A stretch of DNA of 64,000 bases from Clostridia bacterium (lineage in GTDB: Bacteria; Bacillota; Clostridia; Oscillospirales; CAG-272). The DNA is taken from NCBI GenBank assembly GCA_017416185.1, contig JAFQDF010000005.1, positions 1 to 64,000 on the forward strand. The letters are read 5' to 3'. The notes under the pieces were generated by a model. It saw nothing but the letters and a program-made list of their open reading frames with translations, was not told where the DNA came from and ran no database searches. The position numbers and the translations under genes are program-made. Shown in pieces: positions 50,531 through 59,259 of the stretch (positions are counted from its first letter, which is position 1; each line of letters opens with the position of its first letter).

Positions 50531-53500
50531 TTATATTGATAGCCAATCAGTCGTTACGATTACAAGATTACCCAGAGTATCCTTGTATATTGCATAACCG
50601 TAGCCATAGTATGAACCTGTTTTAAGCCTTAGCTTAAAGGTACCGTTGATACTCTTATCGGTCGTTGTAAGTCGGTATACACCGGATTTGTCACACAATT
50701 GTTCAAATGTGAGCTCCGTTGCATCGGTAGTCAACAGGAATCCGCTTTCAACCAAAGTATAACCGTTTGGCGCATTTCTCTGGATAACAGCAACATCAGC
50801 CGAATTGCTCAGCAGATTAACGCTTGCAGATGCCGTTCCCGAATAGACCGCCGTAACGGTTGCATCACAAGACACTCTGTGCTTGTAGATCGGTTCATAG
50901 CTTACAAACTTGTTATTTATCTGCCATCCGACAAAGCCGTCACTATCCGTCATAAGGGTAAGTACGTCATCATACGGTACAGAATGTGTCGTATTCAAAG
51001 CCGTATAGGTCGAACCGGATACCGTAATACTGTATGATGTATCACTCTTATATTCATAGTACAATGCACTGTCTATGACAGTATCATCAGCTACACCTGT
51101 CTTTGTACGTGAGGATGCAGTCGGATATAGCTGCCAGGGGTCCTCAGAGCTTCGTAACAGCTTATTGTTACGATCCAGATAGAACCCGACCCTACTGCCT
51201 TTTGTGACAAATTGTGCTGTCATTGAGCTATGAGCAACAATAGTAAAGCTATAGGTATTCCTGTTGGTCAGTATACGGTCTGATATCAATCTGAGGTTTA
51301 CATCACCCGCATCACTCTTATAGTTATTGTTCCAGGTGAAATACGCAAATTCATAACCGGATGCCGGTACAATATTTGTTATTGAAACCTCAGTACCATA
51401 GACACACTTGAATGTTTTAGTTTCGTTAATTTGGGTATCCTCAATCGGCTCGGTAGAACCAGGCTGAGTGTAGGTTACGGTTGCAAAGGGATTTGCACCA
51501 TTGCCGCCCTCAACCAAGGTAAAGTTTACTACTCTTTCCCACTGTGCGTAAAGAGTAATACCCGGCTCCATAAACTGGCATGTTGCTACTATAGACTCAA
51601 TTAAGTAATCCACAGCATAGCTTGTGCCTGTACCGTCAGGCTTTGTGTTCCAGGATGTGATAACATAGTTATCAACCGTAAATAAGTTACTGTTGTAGGT
51701 CTTATGCCCACCATAAGGTGTTACCAAGCCGTAAACGGTATCACCGCCTGTATATCCTTGATTATCCGGGGTCTGACCTGCGGGATAGTTAGCATTGTAT
51801 GCAATAGTATAGTCCCACTGCTGATAGTATGCATACTGCTCAACAAATAAAGGATTAAGCGTTCCGTGAGCGTTAGGATAGGTCAACTTAAGACCTGAGC
51901 CATATACATAATAATCGGTGGTATAGCTGTTGCGGTTAAAGTCGGTATATGCCTTATATCTATGATTGCCTATGTCGGAAAAAGGAGCGTGGAAATATAC
52001 ACCCTTACCGCCGTACGGCAGAATATCATGGTAATTATGAAGAGTAGCTGCGCTATCGCCGTCCCAGGAAAAAGGTAATAAGCCCATCTTTAAAGCATCT
52101 CTTGTGGGAAAGGCGGTGGAGTTTAACGAATTGTACGATTCAAGATTTGTAATCTCGGTATAGTTGAACATAACAGGATATGTTACTTCCTTGAATACCG
52201 TTTTAGTGCTGACAAATCTCTTATCACCGGCAGAGGTATAGAAGGTGTTGCCGTTGACCGTCTGCTGATTTGCGGTTATAAGCTCCTCAGAGTCTGTATT
52301 ACCCTCGGGGTCACATACAACTGTTGGGAAAGTAAAGTGAGCGCCCTCACCAACATATATTGTATAACGCTTAGGTTCCTTTGCTATAACAACACCGTGC
52401 TCCAACAACTTATCTACGTATACATTTATGTTAAAGTCGGCTATATATTCGTCGTGTTCGTCAGGAGTATACTTGAACGCATGACGGTAATCTTCATCGG
52501 GATCGTATGCAAACAGAGGCTCACATACAACGGGATACTTATTTACCTGATCGGAATCATTAATTATATCGTACGCATATTCCATTCCATCGGAATAATC
52601 CAGATAGTTTCCGTTCGCATCGGTAGGCCTGTAGTATATATAATACATTGTACCACCGGTATTTTCATTAGGATCAAAGTATGCATTGTTATACATACCG
52701 ACATCTACTACATTACCCTCAGCATCCTTGATGTTACCCATATGGGCATACTTGTTGTTAGCAAAGTATGTACTCAGATAACCGACAGATTTATCGAGTT
52801 TTTCAGCACCTGTATCCGGATCCTTGTAGATATACCAATAATACGGATAAATGATAGTATCATGCTCATGCTGGTAGGTCTCACCCTTATTCCAGCTTTC
52901 ACAGTCGATAAGGTGATCTTCACCTCTGTGCTTCCAGCCGACACTACAGTATAAAGTGTAATTATAGTTGTGCTTAGCCGTCGGAATATAGTAAAGAGCA
53001 TCCTTGTAGGTATCACCGTCTTTGATTGCCATTACACCGTACTTACGTTCGGAATCAACAATCACACCGTCTGCAGTTGCATTATCATTAAAATCGTATC
53101 CGGCATCGAATACAACCTCGTTGTAACCGTCGGCATATACAACATAGAAATTAAGATGTGTGTTTCTTAAAGGCTTACCCTCACCGTGCCAGATATCATC
53201 AAAGATATACTGGAATCCCTGCTTATTACCGTGAATTGCGGTAGCCTGTGCTGTACTGTCAACTACACCGTCATTGTTATCATCATAGTAGTTAGTGTAT
53301 GTCCAGCCGGTCCAAATATCATAAGTGTTCTTAGAAGCCACAAGACAAGGATTAAAATCGATGGTAACATAAGGATCGTTGTCATCGTCTATATAGTCTG
53401 TAATACGGCTTGTTGCTTTGTCAAAGATCAGGTTATCGGAGGTTGCGTCAAGCTTAAAGAGGTCTTCCAGAGACAAGCCCTCTGAGAGACATACTCTCAA

Positions 53501-55747
53501 ATTTGTTCCGTCACCGTTAAAATCGCCGCGACTCCAGAACTTGACTCTGTAGCCATATGCAGCAAGGTGATTACAGTGAGAACAAACAGCCTCATCACGG
53601 TATTCACCGTTGGTCCAATTCAAAGTATAATAACTGCCGTCAGCTTTCTTATGGTCACACCACCAACGCCAGTTAGCAACTATCTGTACATCACCTTCAA
53701 ATTCGTGTACAGCATCGCCCCAACCTTCTTCGGGGGTGAAAAGCTTGTTAACAAATTCACCGTTCTCATCCTTAACCATCATTCCCCAACCTTTGAAGGT
53801 ATAGTTGGGTCTGGTAGGCTCAGGGAAGCCGCCGACAACGGCACTGATAGAGTCACCTACATCTATACGGTAGATTTCGGCAAACCCCTCAGCCATAGTA
53901 GCGGGATCGGTCTCATCGTCATTAAGATTAAATACGATATTATAGGGCTTGGGATTATACTGCCATTCAGCCTTCAAAGTAATATTCGCACCGAAGGTAT
54001 AGGGCTGTGTTCCCCAACTGTTTTCCCAAAAATCCGCCGTACCGGCAGCCTGGTTACGCCATCCTAAAAAGTCGTGATCTTCTTTATATGGAATCGGAAA
54101 TCCACCTATAATATCCTGGAATTTCTCATCAGCATAAAAAATGTATGAGGATTGATATCCCGCAGGCATAGCGCCGCCGTCTGTATCAAAAGTCAAGGTA
54201 TACCCTGTCTTTTCTTTCCACACAGCCTCCAGGGTCATATCAGATGTGCCGGTAAAGGTGTTGTTTTCCCAAGAATCACGATACACTGCACTCTCGCCAG
54301 CTCCGACAATATGCCAGCCGTCAAAATCATAACCTCGTCTGGTAGGCTTAGGCATAGGACCTGCAGCAGCCTGGAAATTTTGTCCGTAGTCTATATCAAA
54401 GGTCTTATTTGCGGTAGATCCGTCAGAGAAGGTCCCACCCTTCGGATCAAGAGTAAGAGTGTATGTTCCTAACTCATAAATGGCATGAAGAGTATAATTT
54501 TTATCGGATGAGAAAGAAGAATCGGGGGATGTTGCATAAGGATCAGTCGACCAACCGAGAAAATTATGACCGGTTTTATACGCAGTATACGAAGGAACAG
54601 GTATAAAGCTTACTGAAGAACCAGAGTCCCCTGTAGCCATAGAATGCTTTGCAGTTTTGCTGACAACCGTACTGTCAGGAGCCAGCGAACCGCCATTACC
54701 ACTGTATGTAACCTCTATCTGCTTTTCAACTATAGCTTTACAGTTGTCATTTTCACAGTACTTAAGCCAGTAATCAACAAAGGAATGCCAAACCGTATCG
54801 TTGTCGTATACGTGACCACCCGAAGTAAAGGTAGTAGCACCGACAACACCGCTACAGTTGCCTAACTTTGTGACGGAGAAAGAAGGGGAAGTCTGAAGAT
54901 ATCCCTGTGGTACTTCATTAACAATATTCTGGCTACAGCAAAATGCACCGACACCGTAATAAAGCTCTTCGTCAGGAGAAAAATCCTTTATCGTGTATAC
55001 GTCTTTATAAGCGGACGAATATGCATTGGTCACACGGATGGTATATTCATAGCTGTTTTCGGCTTTAACGAGCTTAATATTAGTGTTAGCCGTACCATTT
55101 GCCATAACGATATTGTCAGGCAGTGAGACATTAGCCACCTGCGTGCCGTCCCTATAGACGATACATCTGTTATAAAAACCCGTTGCCAACGGAGCCGCCT
55201 TAAAGGTCAGAACGTATCCGGGAGTATCGTAAAAACCGAACTGTACGCCGAGCGCCCAATAATCAAATCCTGTGGTAGACGGATAATTACGTGTCATAAT
55301 GCCGACAGAAAAAGCACCGTGTCCGCTACCGTCAGCAATGTAATTGGTATAACTGATGTTTTCACCTTCAGGTGTAATAACTTCAGTTTTCTTTCCTGTC
55401 TTTATTGCCATTGTGATATCATAACCACCGGGATGAGTAGAGTGCTTAGACGCTACGGCAACAAAATCATCCCATCCTGCATTGGTATGTCTATCATCGG
55501 AAGTGATCTTCTGAGCGCTGTAACCTATGGGATTATACCCACCATTAATCATATTTTGTCCATGAGAAGGAAGCTGGGGATGAATATAACACTCATACCA
55601 ACCCCACCAGTTTGCTTCGTTTGCAGCTTCGTAATGCGCTGCATCAACAGAGGGCATTCCGAAATAAATAAATGAACTCAAAATCATAAGAAGAGCCATA
55701 ATAAATGTTATAACACGCTTGGCGGGATGTATACGTGTATCTGTCAT
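50531..55747 (-). CDS. Giant secreted protein with InlB/Flg_new beta-repeats
   Basis: 1738 residues from the ATG at 55747, which has GAGGAG 9 bases upstream; a TTG further up abuts that site. The signal peptide is near 10-36 (VITFIMALLMILSSFIYF...VDA). An N-terminal domain of about 330 residues is rich in W, Y and G. From about 360 several InlB B-repeat (Listeria-Bacteroides) units follow, with the signatures YTLTLDPKGGTF, YDFDGWH, HDFLGWRN, YTFKGWG and MTLEAVW-type ends. Further large beta-rich regions run to the C-terminus. There is no LPXTG motif or C-terminal TM, so retention must use another route. First gene of the array, behind a strong promoter. Confidence 0.85.
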   Translation of the reverse strand: MTDTRIHPAKRVITFIMALLMILSSFIYFGMPSVDAAHYEAANEANWWGWYECYIHPQLPSHGQNMINGGYNPIGYSAQKITSDDRHTNAGWDDFVAVASKHSTHPGGYDITMAIKTGKKTEVITPEGENISYTNYIADGSGHGAFSVGIMTRNYPSTTGFDYWALGVQFGFYDTPGYVLTFKAAPLATGFYNRCIVYRDGTQVANVSLPDNIVMANGTANTNIKLVKAENSYEYTIRVTNAYSSAYKDVYTIKDFSPDEELYYGVGAFCCSQNIVNEVPQGYLQTSPSFSVTKLGNCSGVVGATTFTSGGHVYDNDTVWHSFVDYWLKYCENDNCKAIVEKQIEVTYSGNGGSLAPDSTVVSKTAKHSMATGDSGSSVSFIPVPSYTAYKTGHNFLGWSTDPYATSPDSSFSSDKNYTLHAIYELGTYTLTLDPKGGTFSDGSTANKTFDIDYGQNFQAAAGPMPKPTRRGYDFDGWHIVGAGESAVYRDSWENNTFTGTSDMTLEAVWKEKTGYTLTFDTDGGAMPAGYQSSYIFYADEKFQDIIGGFPIPYKEDHDFLGWRNQAAGTADFWENSWGTQPYTFGANITLKAEWQYNPKPYNIVFNLNDDETDPATMAEGFAEIYRIDVGDSISAVVGGFPEPTRPNYTFKGWGMMVKDENGEFVNKLFTPEEGWGDAVHEFEGDVQIVANWRWWCDHKKADGSYYTLNWTNGEYRDEAVCSHCNHLAAYGYRVKFWSRGDFNGDGTNLRVCLSEGLSLEDLFKLDATSDNLIFDKATSRITDYIDDDNDPYVTIDFNPCLVASKNTYDIWTGWTYTNYYDDNNDGVVDSTAQATAIHGNKQGFQYIFDDIWHGEGKPLRNTHLNFYVVYADGYNEVVFDAGYDFNDNATADGVIVDSERKYGVMAIKDGDTYKDALYYIPTAKHNYNYTLYCSVGWKHRGEDHLIDCESWNKGETYQHEHDTIIYPYYWYIYKDPDTGAEKLDKSVGYLSTYFANNKYAHMGNIKDAEGNVVDVGMYNNAYFDPNENTGGTMYYIYYRPTDANGNYLDYSDGMEYAYDIINDSDQVNKYPVVCEPLFAYDPDEDYRHAFKYTPDEHDEYIADFNINVYVDKLLEHGVVIAKEPKRYTIYVGEGAHFTFPTVVCDPEGNTDSEELITANQQTVNGNTFYTSAGDKRFVSTKTVFKEVTYPVMFNYTEITNLESYNSLNSTAFPTRDALKMGLLPFSWDGDSAATLHNYHDILPYGGKGVYFHAPFSDIGNHRYKAYTDFNRNSYTTDYYVYGSGLKLTYPNAHGTLNPLFVEQYAYYQQWDYTIAYNANYPAGQTPDNQGYTGGDTVYGLVTPYGGHKTYNSNLFTVDNYVITSWNTKPDGTGTSYAVDYLIESIVATCQFMEPGITLYAQWERVVNFTLVEGGNGANPFATVTYTQPGSTEPIEDTQINETKTFKCVYGTEVSITNIVPASGYEFAYFTWNNNYKSDAGDVNLRLISDRILTNRNTYSFTIVAHSSMTAQFVTKGSRVGFYLDRNNKLLRSSEDPWQLYPTASSRTKTGVADDTVIDSALYYEYKSDTSYSITVSGSTYTALNTTHSVPYDDVLTLMTDSDGFVGWQINNKFVSYEPIYKHRVSCDATVTAVYSGTASASVNLLSNSADVAVIQRNAPNGYTLVESGFLLTTDATELTFEQLCDKSGVYRLTTTDKSINGTFKLRLKTGSYYGYGYAIYKDTLGNLVIVTTDWLSI

Positions 55748-55756
55748 TATTATCAA

Positions 55757-55845
55757 CTCCTCTCTTGAAAATTCTATGCCTGAATTGTGAATAATATGTT
55801 CACAGGCATATGGGCATAAATATGCCTATAATTATTCTTAATTAT
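55757..55845 (-). promoter_or_regulatory. Hairpin-rich 5' leader of the giant-protein gene
   Basis: On the minus strand the untranslated leader contains GGCATA-TT-TATGCC and then an ATGCCT...AGGCAT stem enclosing TGTGAA-N7-TTCACA. These would form two consecutive hairpins before the ribosome site. No known riboswitch was recognised. Confidence 0.45.
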
Positions 55846-55874
55846 AATATACCACTTTTTTCAATGATTGTCAA
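55846..55874 (-). promoter_or_regulatory. Promoter of the surface-fibre array
   Basis: On the minus strand TTGACA (55869-55874), a 17-base spacer and TATATT (55846-55851), about 100 bases upstream of the giant-protein start codon. Confidence 0.8.
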
Positions 55875-55939
55875 GTATTCTTAATTTTTTGTTAAAACCC
55901 TTGAACACCGTAAATTATTTTCACTATATATAATAAAAG

Positions 55940-55970
55940 GAAGGTTTTCGCTAAAAAAACGAAAACCTTC
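55940..55970. terminator. Terminator after the PurF-like gene
   Basis: GAAGGTTTTCG pairs perfectly with CGAAAACCTTC around a 9-base loop. On the minus strand it is followed by CTTTTATTA, 33 bases beyond the PurF-like stop. Confidence 0.75.
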
Positions 55971-56002
55971 GTATTATTCTCAATCTTATGTTTTATCTTT
56001 TT

Positions 56003-57415
56003 CTATTTTTCTCCATCCCAGCAGTAAGTACAGAGCTTTTCTTTCGGCAAACCTGTTGCCTCAACAAGATCGTCAACGGTGGGATAACGAAGAGTTGTGA
56101 AGTGCATAAGCTCGCATATCTTGTCTACCATTTTATGATACTTCTCTGTGGTAGGATCGGCATATTCGGCAATAGTAGCTTCATCGGGGGTCTTGCCCTC
56201 AAGCTCCGCTATGACTCTGCGAGTGATAAGATCCATCTCAGAGTTGGAGCGTGAGAAGGACAGATATTTACACACATACATAAGAGGAGGACATCCAAGA
56301 CGTACGTGAACCTCCTTAGCTCCGCTTTCATATAAGAAATCCGTGGTTTCACGAAGCTGTGTTCCACGTACGATGGAATCGTCGATAAGCAGAAGTCTCT
56401 GTCCGTCAATAAGGTCGTGTATTGCAAGGAGCTTCATCTTGGCAATAAGCTCACGTTTGGTCTGGTTGGGGGGCATAAAGGATCTGGGCCAGGTTGGAGT
56501 ATACTTAACAAAGGGTCTGGCATAAGGCACCTTCGACTCATTGGCATAGCCTACCGCGTGAGCAATACCCGAATCGGGTACACCTGCAACTATATCCGGC
56601 TCTATAACACCCTTATCCTTACGGGCTAATATTTTACCACAGTTGTACCTCATTTTTTCAACACTTATGCCCTCGTATGAGGATGAAGGATAACCGTAAT
56701 ATACCCAGAGGAATGCACATATCTTCATATCGTCGCCGGGAGCAACAAGAGTCTTTACTCCGTCAGCGGTCATAACGACTATCTCGCCGGGACCAAGCTC
56801 CTTATAATCGCGGTAACCGAGATTAAGATGAGTGAAGCTCTCTATGCTTGCACAGTAACCGTCCTCCTTCTGACCGATAACGACAGGGGTTCTTCCCAGG
56901 CGGTCGCGAGCCGCGTACACACCCACGGGAGTTAAGATAAGCATACTGAGCGAGCCGTCGATTATCTCCTGGGCATAACGAATTCCCTCAATAAAGTTTT
57001 CCTTCTGGTTGATAAGGGCACACACAAGTTCGGTAGGGTTTACCTCACCGTTGGTCATCTCAAAGAAATGCGTTTGTGGAGAGATGTGCTTTTCAAGTAT
57101 CTCGTTTACATTATTGATCTTACCTACTGTTGTCAGAGCAAAGGAGCCATGGTGAGAACGGATAAATATGGGTTGTGCCTCGTAGTCGGAAATACAGCCG
57201 ATACCCATAGTTCCGTGCATAGAGGTAGACTCAGACGTGAATTTGGTTCTGAAAGGAGAATTCTCTATATTATGTATGGCACGGTCAAAGCCGTCCTTTT
57301 CGTCATAGACTGCCATACCCGCACGGCGTGTGCCGAGATGGGAATGATAATCCGTTCCGTAAAACAGATCAAAAACGCAATCTTCTTTTGAAACTACACC
57401 AAAAAATCCGCTCAT
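56003..57415 (-). CDS. Amidophosphoribosyltransferase-like protein lacking the nucleophilic cysteine
   Basis: 470 residues, normal PurF length. The N-terminus reads MSGFFGVVSKEDC; active PurF has Cys directly after Met (MCGIFGI), here Ser (AGC codon). The rest of the glutaminase fold, the TRRAGMAV segment and the PRPP-binding motif LLIDDSIVRGTQ are retained. Cysteines C233, C375 or C382, C462 and C465 (CTYC at the C-terminus) fit the 4Fe-4S ligand pattern of Bacillus-type PurF. It may use ammonia, act with a separate glutaminase, or be a regulatory paralogue. GAGGT lies 5 bases before the ATG. A true PurF elsewhere in the genome is expected. Confidence 0.85.
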   Translation of the reverse strand: MSGFFGVVSKEDCVFDLFYGTDYHSHLGTRRAGMAVYDEKDGFDRAIHNIENSPFRTKFTSESTSMHGTMGIGCISDYEAQPIFIRSHHGSFALTTVGKINNVNEILEKHISPQTHFFEMTNGEVNPTELVCALINQKENFIEGIRYAQEIIDGSLSMLILTPVGVYAARDRLGRTPVVIGQKEDGYCASIESFTHLNLGYRDYKELGPGEIVVMTADGVKTLVAPGDDMKICAFLWVYYGYPSSSYEGISVEKMRYNCGKILARKDKGVIEPDIVAGVPDSGIAHAVGYANESKVPYARPFVKYTPTWPRSFMPPNQTKRELIAKMKLLAIHDLIDGQRLLLIDDSIVRGTQLRETTDFLYESGAKEVHVRLGCPPLMYVCKYLSFSRSNSEMDLITRRVIAELEGKTPDEATIAEYADPTTEKYHKMVDKICELMHFTTLRYPTVDDLVEATGLPKEKLCTYCWDGEK

Positions 57416-57444
57416 AGCTGTACCTCTGTGAAAAAATATATATT

Positions 57445-57473
57445 ATTATAACATATAAAACAATGATTGAAAA
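57445..57473 (-). promoter_or_regulatory. Probable promoter of the PurF-like gene
   Basis: On the minus strand TTTTCA (57468-57473), a 17-base spacer and a perfect TATAAT (57445-57450), 30 bases before the start codon. The -35 matches consensus at four of six positions. Confidence 0.45.
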
Positions 57474-57501
57474 GTATTTTGAAACAAAAAAATTAAACAA
57501 T

Positions 57502-58155
57502 TTAGTCTTTGATTTCAAGGCTGTCCTCGGTAATGTTGCACCCCAGCATCAACACCTCAACACCTGCCGCCATTGCTTCTTCAAGAGCCTTGCCGAACTC
57601 GGGATGGGTGACGGTATTAGCTCTTACCTCGGTTATGCCGGGCATCTGAATAACAAAAGCAATATAGCACTTAAAACCCTGTTTTTTTGCATCGGTAAGC
57701 TCTTTGAGATGCTTGACACCCCTCTCTGTCGGTGCATCGGGAAAATACCCAATACCGTCTATTTCAAGAGTACAACCTTTGACCTCCATAAGATAACGAT
57801 CACTTCCCTTTTCCATATAGAAATCGAATCGGGAATTGCCGTAGGTATACTCGGGCTTAATAAGATCGTAATTCTTTGATGATAGCCACTCATACACCGT
57901 CTTATTCGGTGCTTGACTGTCTATATTCACAAGACCAAGCCCTTCCTTATAAACTGCGATAAGATCATATTTTGTCTTGCGGGCGGGATTTGTGCCTTCT
58001 TCAAGAATAACCTCAGCTCCGGAAATAAGCAGCTCCTTACATCTGCCTGTATTCTTAACGTGTACAGTCTCCGTCCTGCCGTCTATATTTACTTTTGCAA
58101 TAAATCTGTTGGGGCGTTCAATGAATACCCCGTTTTTCGTGTTACCGTATTTCAT
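57502..58155 (-). CDS. sfsA: SfsA-family protein (putative sugar fermentation stimulation/nuclease)
   Basis: 217 residues, the normal SfsA length. Family signatures in order: IERPNRFIAKV, VHVKNTGRCKELL, SRFDFYM near 107-113, then MEVKGCTLE with an E-x-K pair and FPDAPTERGVKHL. The D...ExK arrangement fits the PD-(D/E)xK-like nuclease fold proposed for SfsA. The physiological role is poorly defined in any organism. A single gene, followed at a distance by the PurF-like gene in the same direction. Confidence 0.93.
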   Translation of the reverse strand: MKYGNTKNGVFIERPNRFIAKVNIDGRTETVHVKNTGRCKELLISGAEVILEEGTNPARKTKYDLIAVYKEGLGLVNIDSQAPNKTVYEWLSSKNYDLIKPEYTYGNSRFDFYMEKGSDRYLMEVKGCTLEIDGIGYFPDAPTERGVKHLKELTDAKKQGFKCYIAFVIQMPGITEVRANTVTHPEFGKALEEAMAAGVEVLMLGCNITEDSLEIKD

Positions 58156-58190
58156 ATTACAAGTATAGCATATTTACCGCACAAAAGCAA

Positions 58191-58214
58191 GACAGCAGGC
58201 ATATGCCTGCTGTC
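58191..58214 (-). terminator. Terminator after the DUF6514-like gene
   Basis: GACAGCAGGC pairs with GCCTGCTGTC around ATAT. The minus strand continues with TTGCTTTTG. It lies 10 bases beyond the stop codon of the small gene at 58225. Confidence 0.6.
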
Positions 58215-58224
58215 CCGCTTACTG

Positions 58225-58506
58225 CTAAAGAATATCGTCGAGTATTTCTTTGACGGTACAAGGTGTTACCGTGTTATCGCACATTACTCTTGTTATCTCC
58301 AACGCTCTGTCTCTTGTTCGGGATATATCATAAACAAATACGGTCTCGGTCTCGCATTTACCGCACGTCATAATAACCAAAAGAGAATACACCTTACTCA
58401 GAACGGGATCGGATACCTGTGGATCTGCTGTACATAGCACAGCGTACTGCAATTGTATATCCGCCGATTCATCTTTAGCAGTTTCAACAAAGATCTCTTC
58501 CATCAT
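58225..58506 (-). CDS. Small hypothetical protein, DUF6514-like
   Basis: 93 residues. The pattern FVETAKDESADIQLQYAVLC, a middle strand pair and VYDISRTRDRALEITRVMCD followed by TPCTVKEILDDIL resembles DUF6514, a short family of Clostridia. No catalytic motif. The ATG at 58506 is followed at once by a second ATG; AAGGAG suits either. Two Spo0A-box matches lie just upstream of its promoter, so it may be under starvation or sporulation control. Confidence 0.65.
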   Translation of the reverse strand: MMEEIFVETAKDESADIQLQYAVLCTADPQVSDPVLSKVYSLLVIMTCGKCETETVFVYDISRTRDRALEITRVMCDNTVTPCTVKEILDDIL

Positions 58507-58530
58507 TCATCTCCTTCAACTGCTGAATAT

Positions 58531-58559
58531 ATTATATCATCAATATCCTGTCAGGTCAA
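58531..58559 (-). promoter_or_regulatory. Promoter of the DUF6514-like gene
   Basis: On the minus strand TTGACC (58554-58559), a 17-base spacer and TATAAT (58531-58536). An ACAGGATAT sequence inside it matches the SigH -35, but no SigH -10 follows. Confidence 0.75.
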
Positions 58560-58576
58560 AAAAACTGTACAAGTCG

Positions 58577-58603
58577 CTTCGACATTTTATCTCTAATTTC
58601 GAC
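58577..58603 (-). promoter_or_regulatory. Two Spo0A boxes (TGTCGAA) 20 bases apart
   Basis: TTCGACA occurs at 58577-58583 and again at 58597-58603; on the minus strand both read TGTCGAA, the exact 0A-box consensus. They are spaced two helical turns apart and lie 18 bases upstream of the -35 of the DUF6514-like promoter. Confidence 0.65.
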
Positions 58604-58759
58604 AAATTATCTCGGATGTCCATACAAAAAACGACTTATTGAATGTATATTTCGTCGATAAAGGTATATTCATACATTATGTGCATATTTTCAACGGTAT
58701 TTGCATAACAATTATCATTTTTAATGTATAATTTTCCATTTTTGTGCTCTTTGTGTCCC

Positions 58760-58788
58760 TTGACATATGTGGATAAAACAGTTATTAT
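58760..58788 (+). promoter_or_regulatory. Promoter of the ACT-domain gene
   Basis: TTGACA (58760-58765), a 17-base spacer and TATTAT (58783-58788). Transcription would start near 58795, leaving a leader of about 100 bases. Confidence 0.75.
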
Positions 58789-58794
58789 ATCTTT

Positions 58795-58890
58795 AAAGGG
58801 TATTTAACCCCTATTAAATGATGCTTTCACAGTCAGGTCTCATACTTTTCCGCGACTGAACTCGATACTGAGCATCAAAAGAAATCGGGT
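58795..58890 (+). promoter_or_regulatory. Structured leader of the ACT-domain gene
   Basis: GGG-TATTTAA-CCC forms a first hairpin. GATGCT (from 58822) pairs with AGCATC (to about 58877) and encloses CAGTC...GACTG, giving a second nested structure. No terminator and no known riboswitch consensus was recognised. Confidence 0.4.
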
Positions 58891-58897
58891 AATAATT

Positions 58898-59257
58898 ATG
58901 TATAATATTATAATTCTGCCTTTTGAATTATCTGTATGTAAGGTGACTGATTATTCAAAGGTAAAGATAAACGAATTTACATTCATAGCAAAAACAGACG
59001 AAGAAAACTCTCTTGTCTGTCCTACTCCGTCCGTACCGCAAAACATCACCCATCGGGAGGATGGTTGGAAGGCTTTTCGTATAGAAGGTGAGCTTGATTT
59101 CTCTCTTGTAGGTGTATTGGCAAAGATATCGACACTCTTAGCGAATAACGGTATCGGAATATTTGCAATATCTACTTATAATACCGACTATATTTTGACA
59201 AAGGATATGGATAAAGCTGCCGATATTTTAAGAAGCAGCGGATACAACGTAACATAA
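58898..59257 (+). CDS. ACT-domain protein
   Basis: 119 residues. A beta-rich N-terminal half (IIILPFELSVCKV, FTFIAKTDEENSLVC) is followed by an ACT-like unit, GELDFSLVGVLAKISTLLANNGIGIFAIST, then YILTKDMDKAADILRSSGY. This matches the two-domain ACT proteins that bind amino acids in bacteria (ACT_7 / CASTOR-like). No enzyme domain is attached, so a sensing role is likely; the ligand is unknown. The ribosome site is poor (GGG 8 bases upstream), so translation may depend on the leader structure. Confidence 0.8.
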   Translation: MYNIIILPFELSVCKVTDYSKVKINEFTFIAKTDEENSLVCPTPSVPQNITHREDGWKAFRIEGELDFSLVGVLAKISTLLANNGIGIFAISTYNTDYILTKDMDKAADILRSSGYNVT

Positions 59258-59259
59258 TA

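Noticed and set aside
57913..58437. 174-residue plus-strand ORF across sfsA and the DUF6514-like gene
   Set aside because: It spans two real minus-strand genes and their terminator. Composition is shadow-like.
58531..58559. SigH promoter for the DUF6514-like gene
   Set aside because: ACAGGATAT fits a SigH -35, but no GAAT-type -10 follows at the right distance, while a SigA promoter overlaps it.
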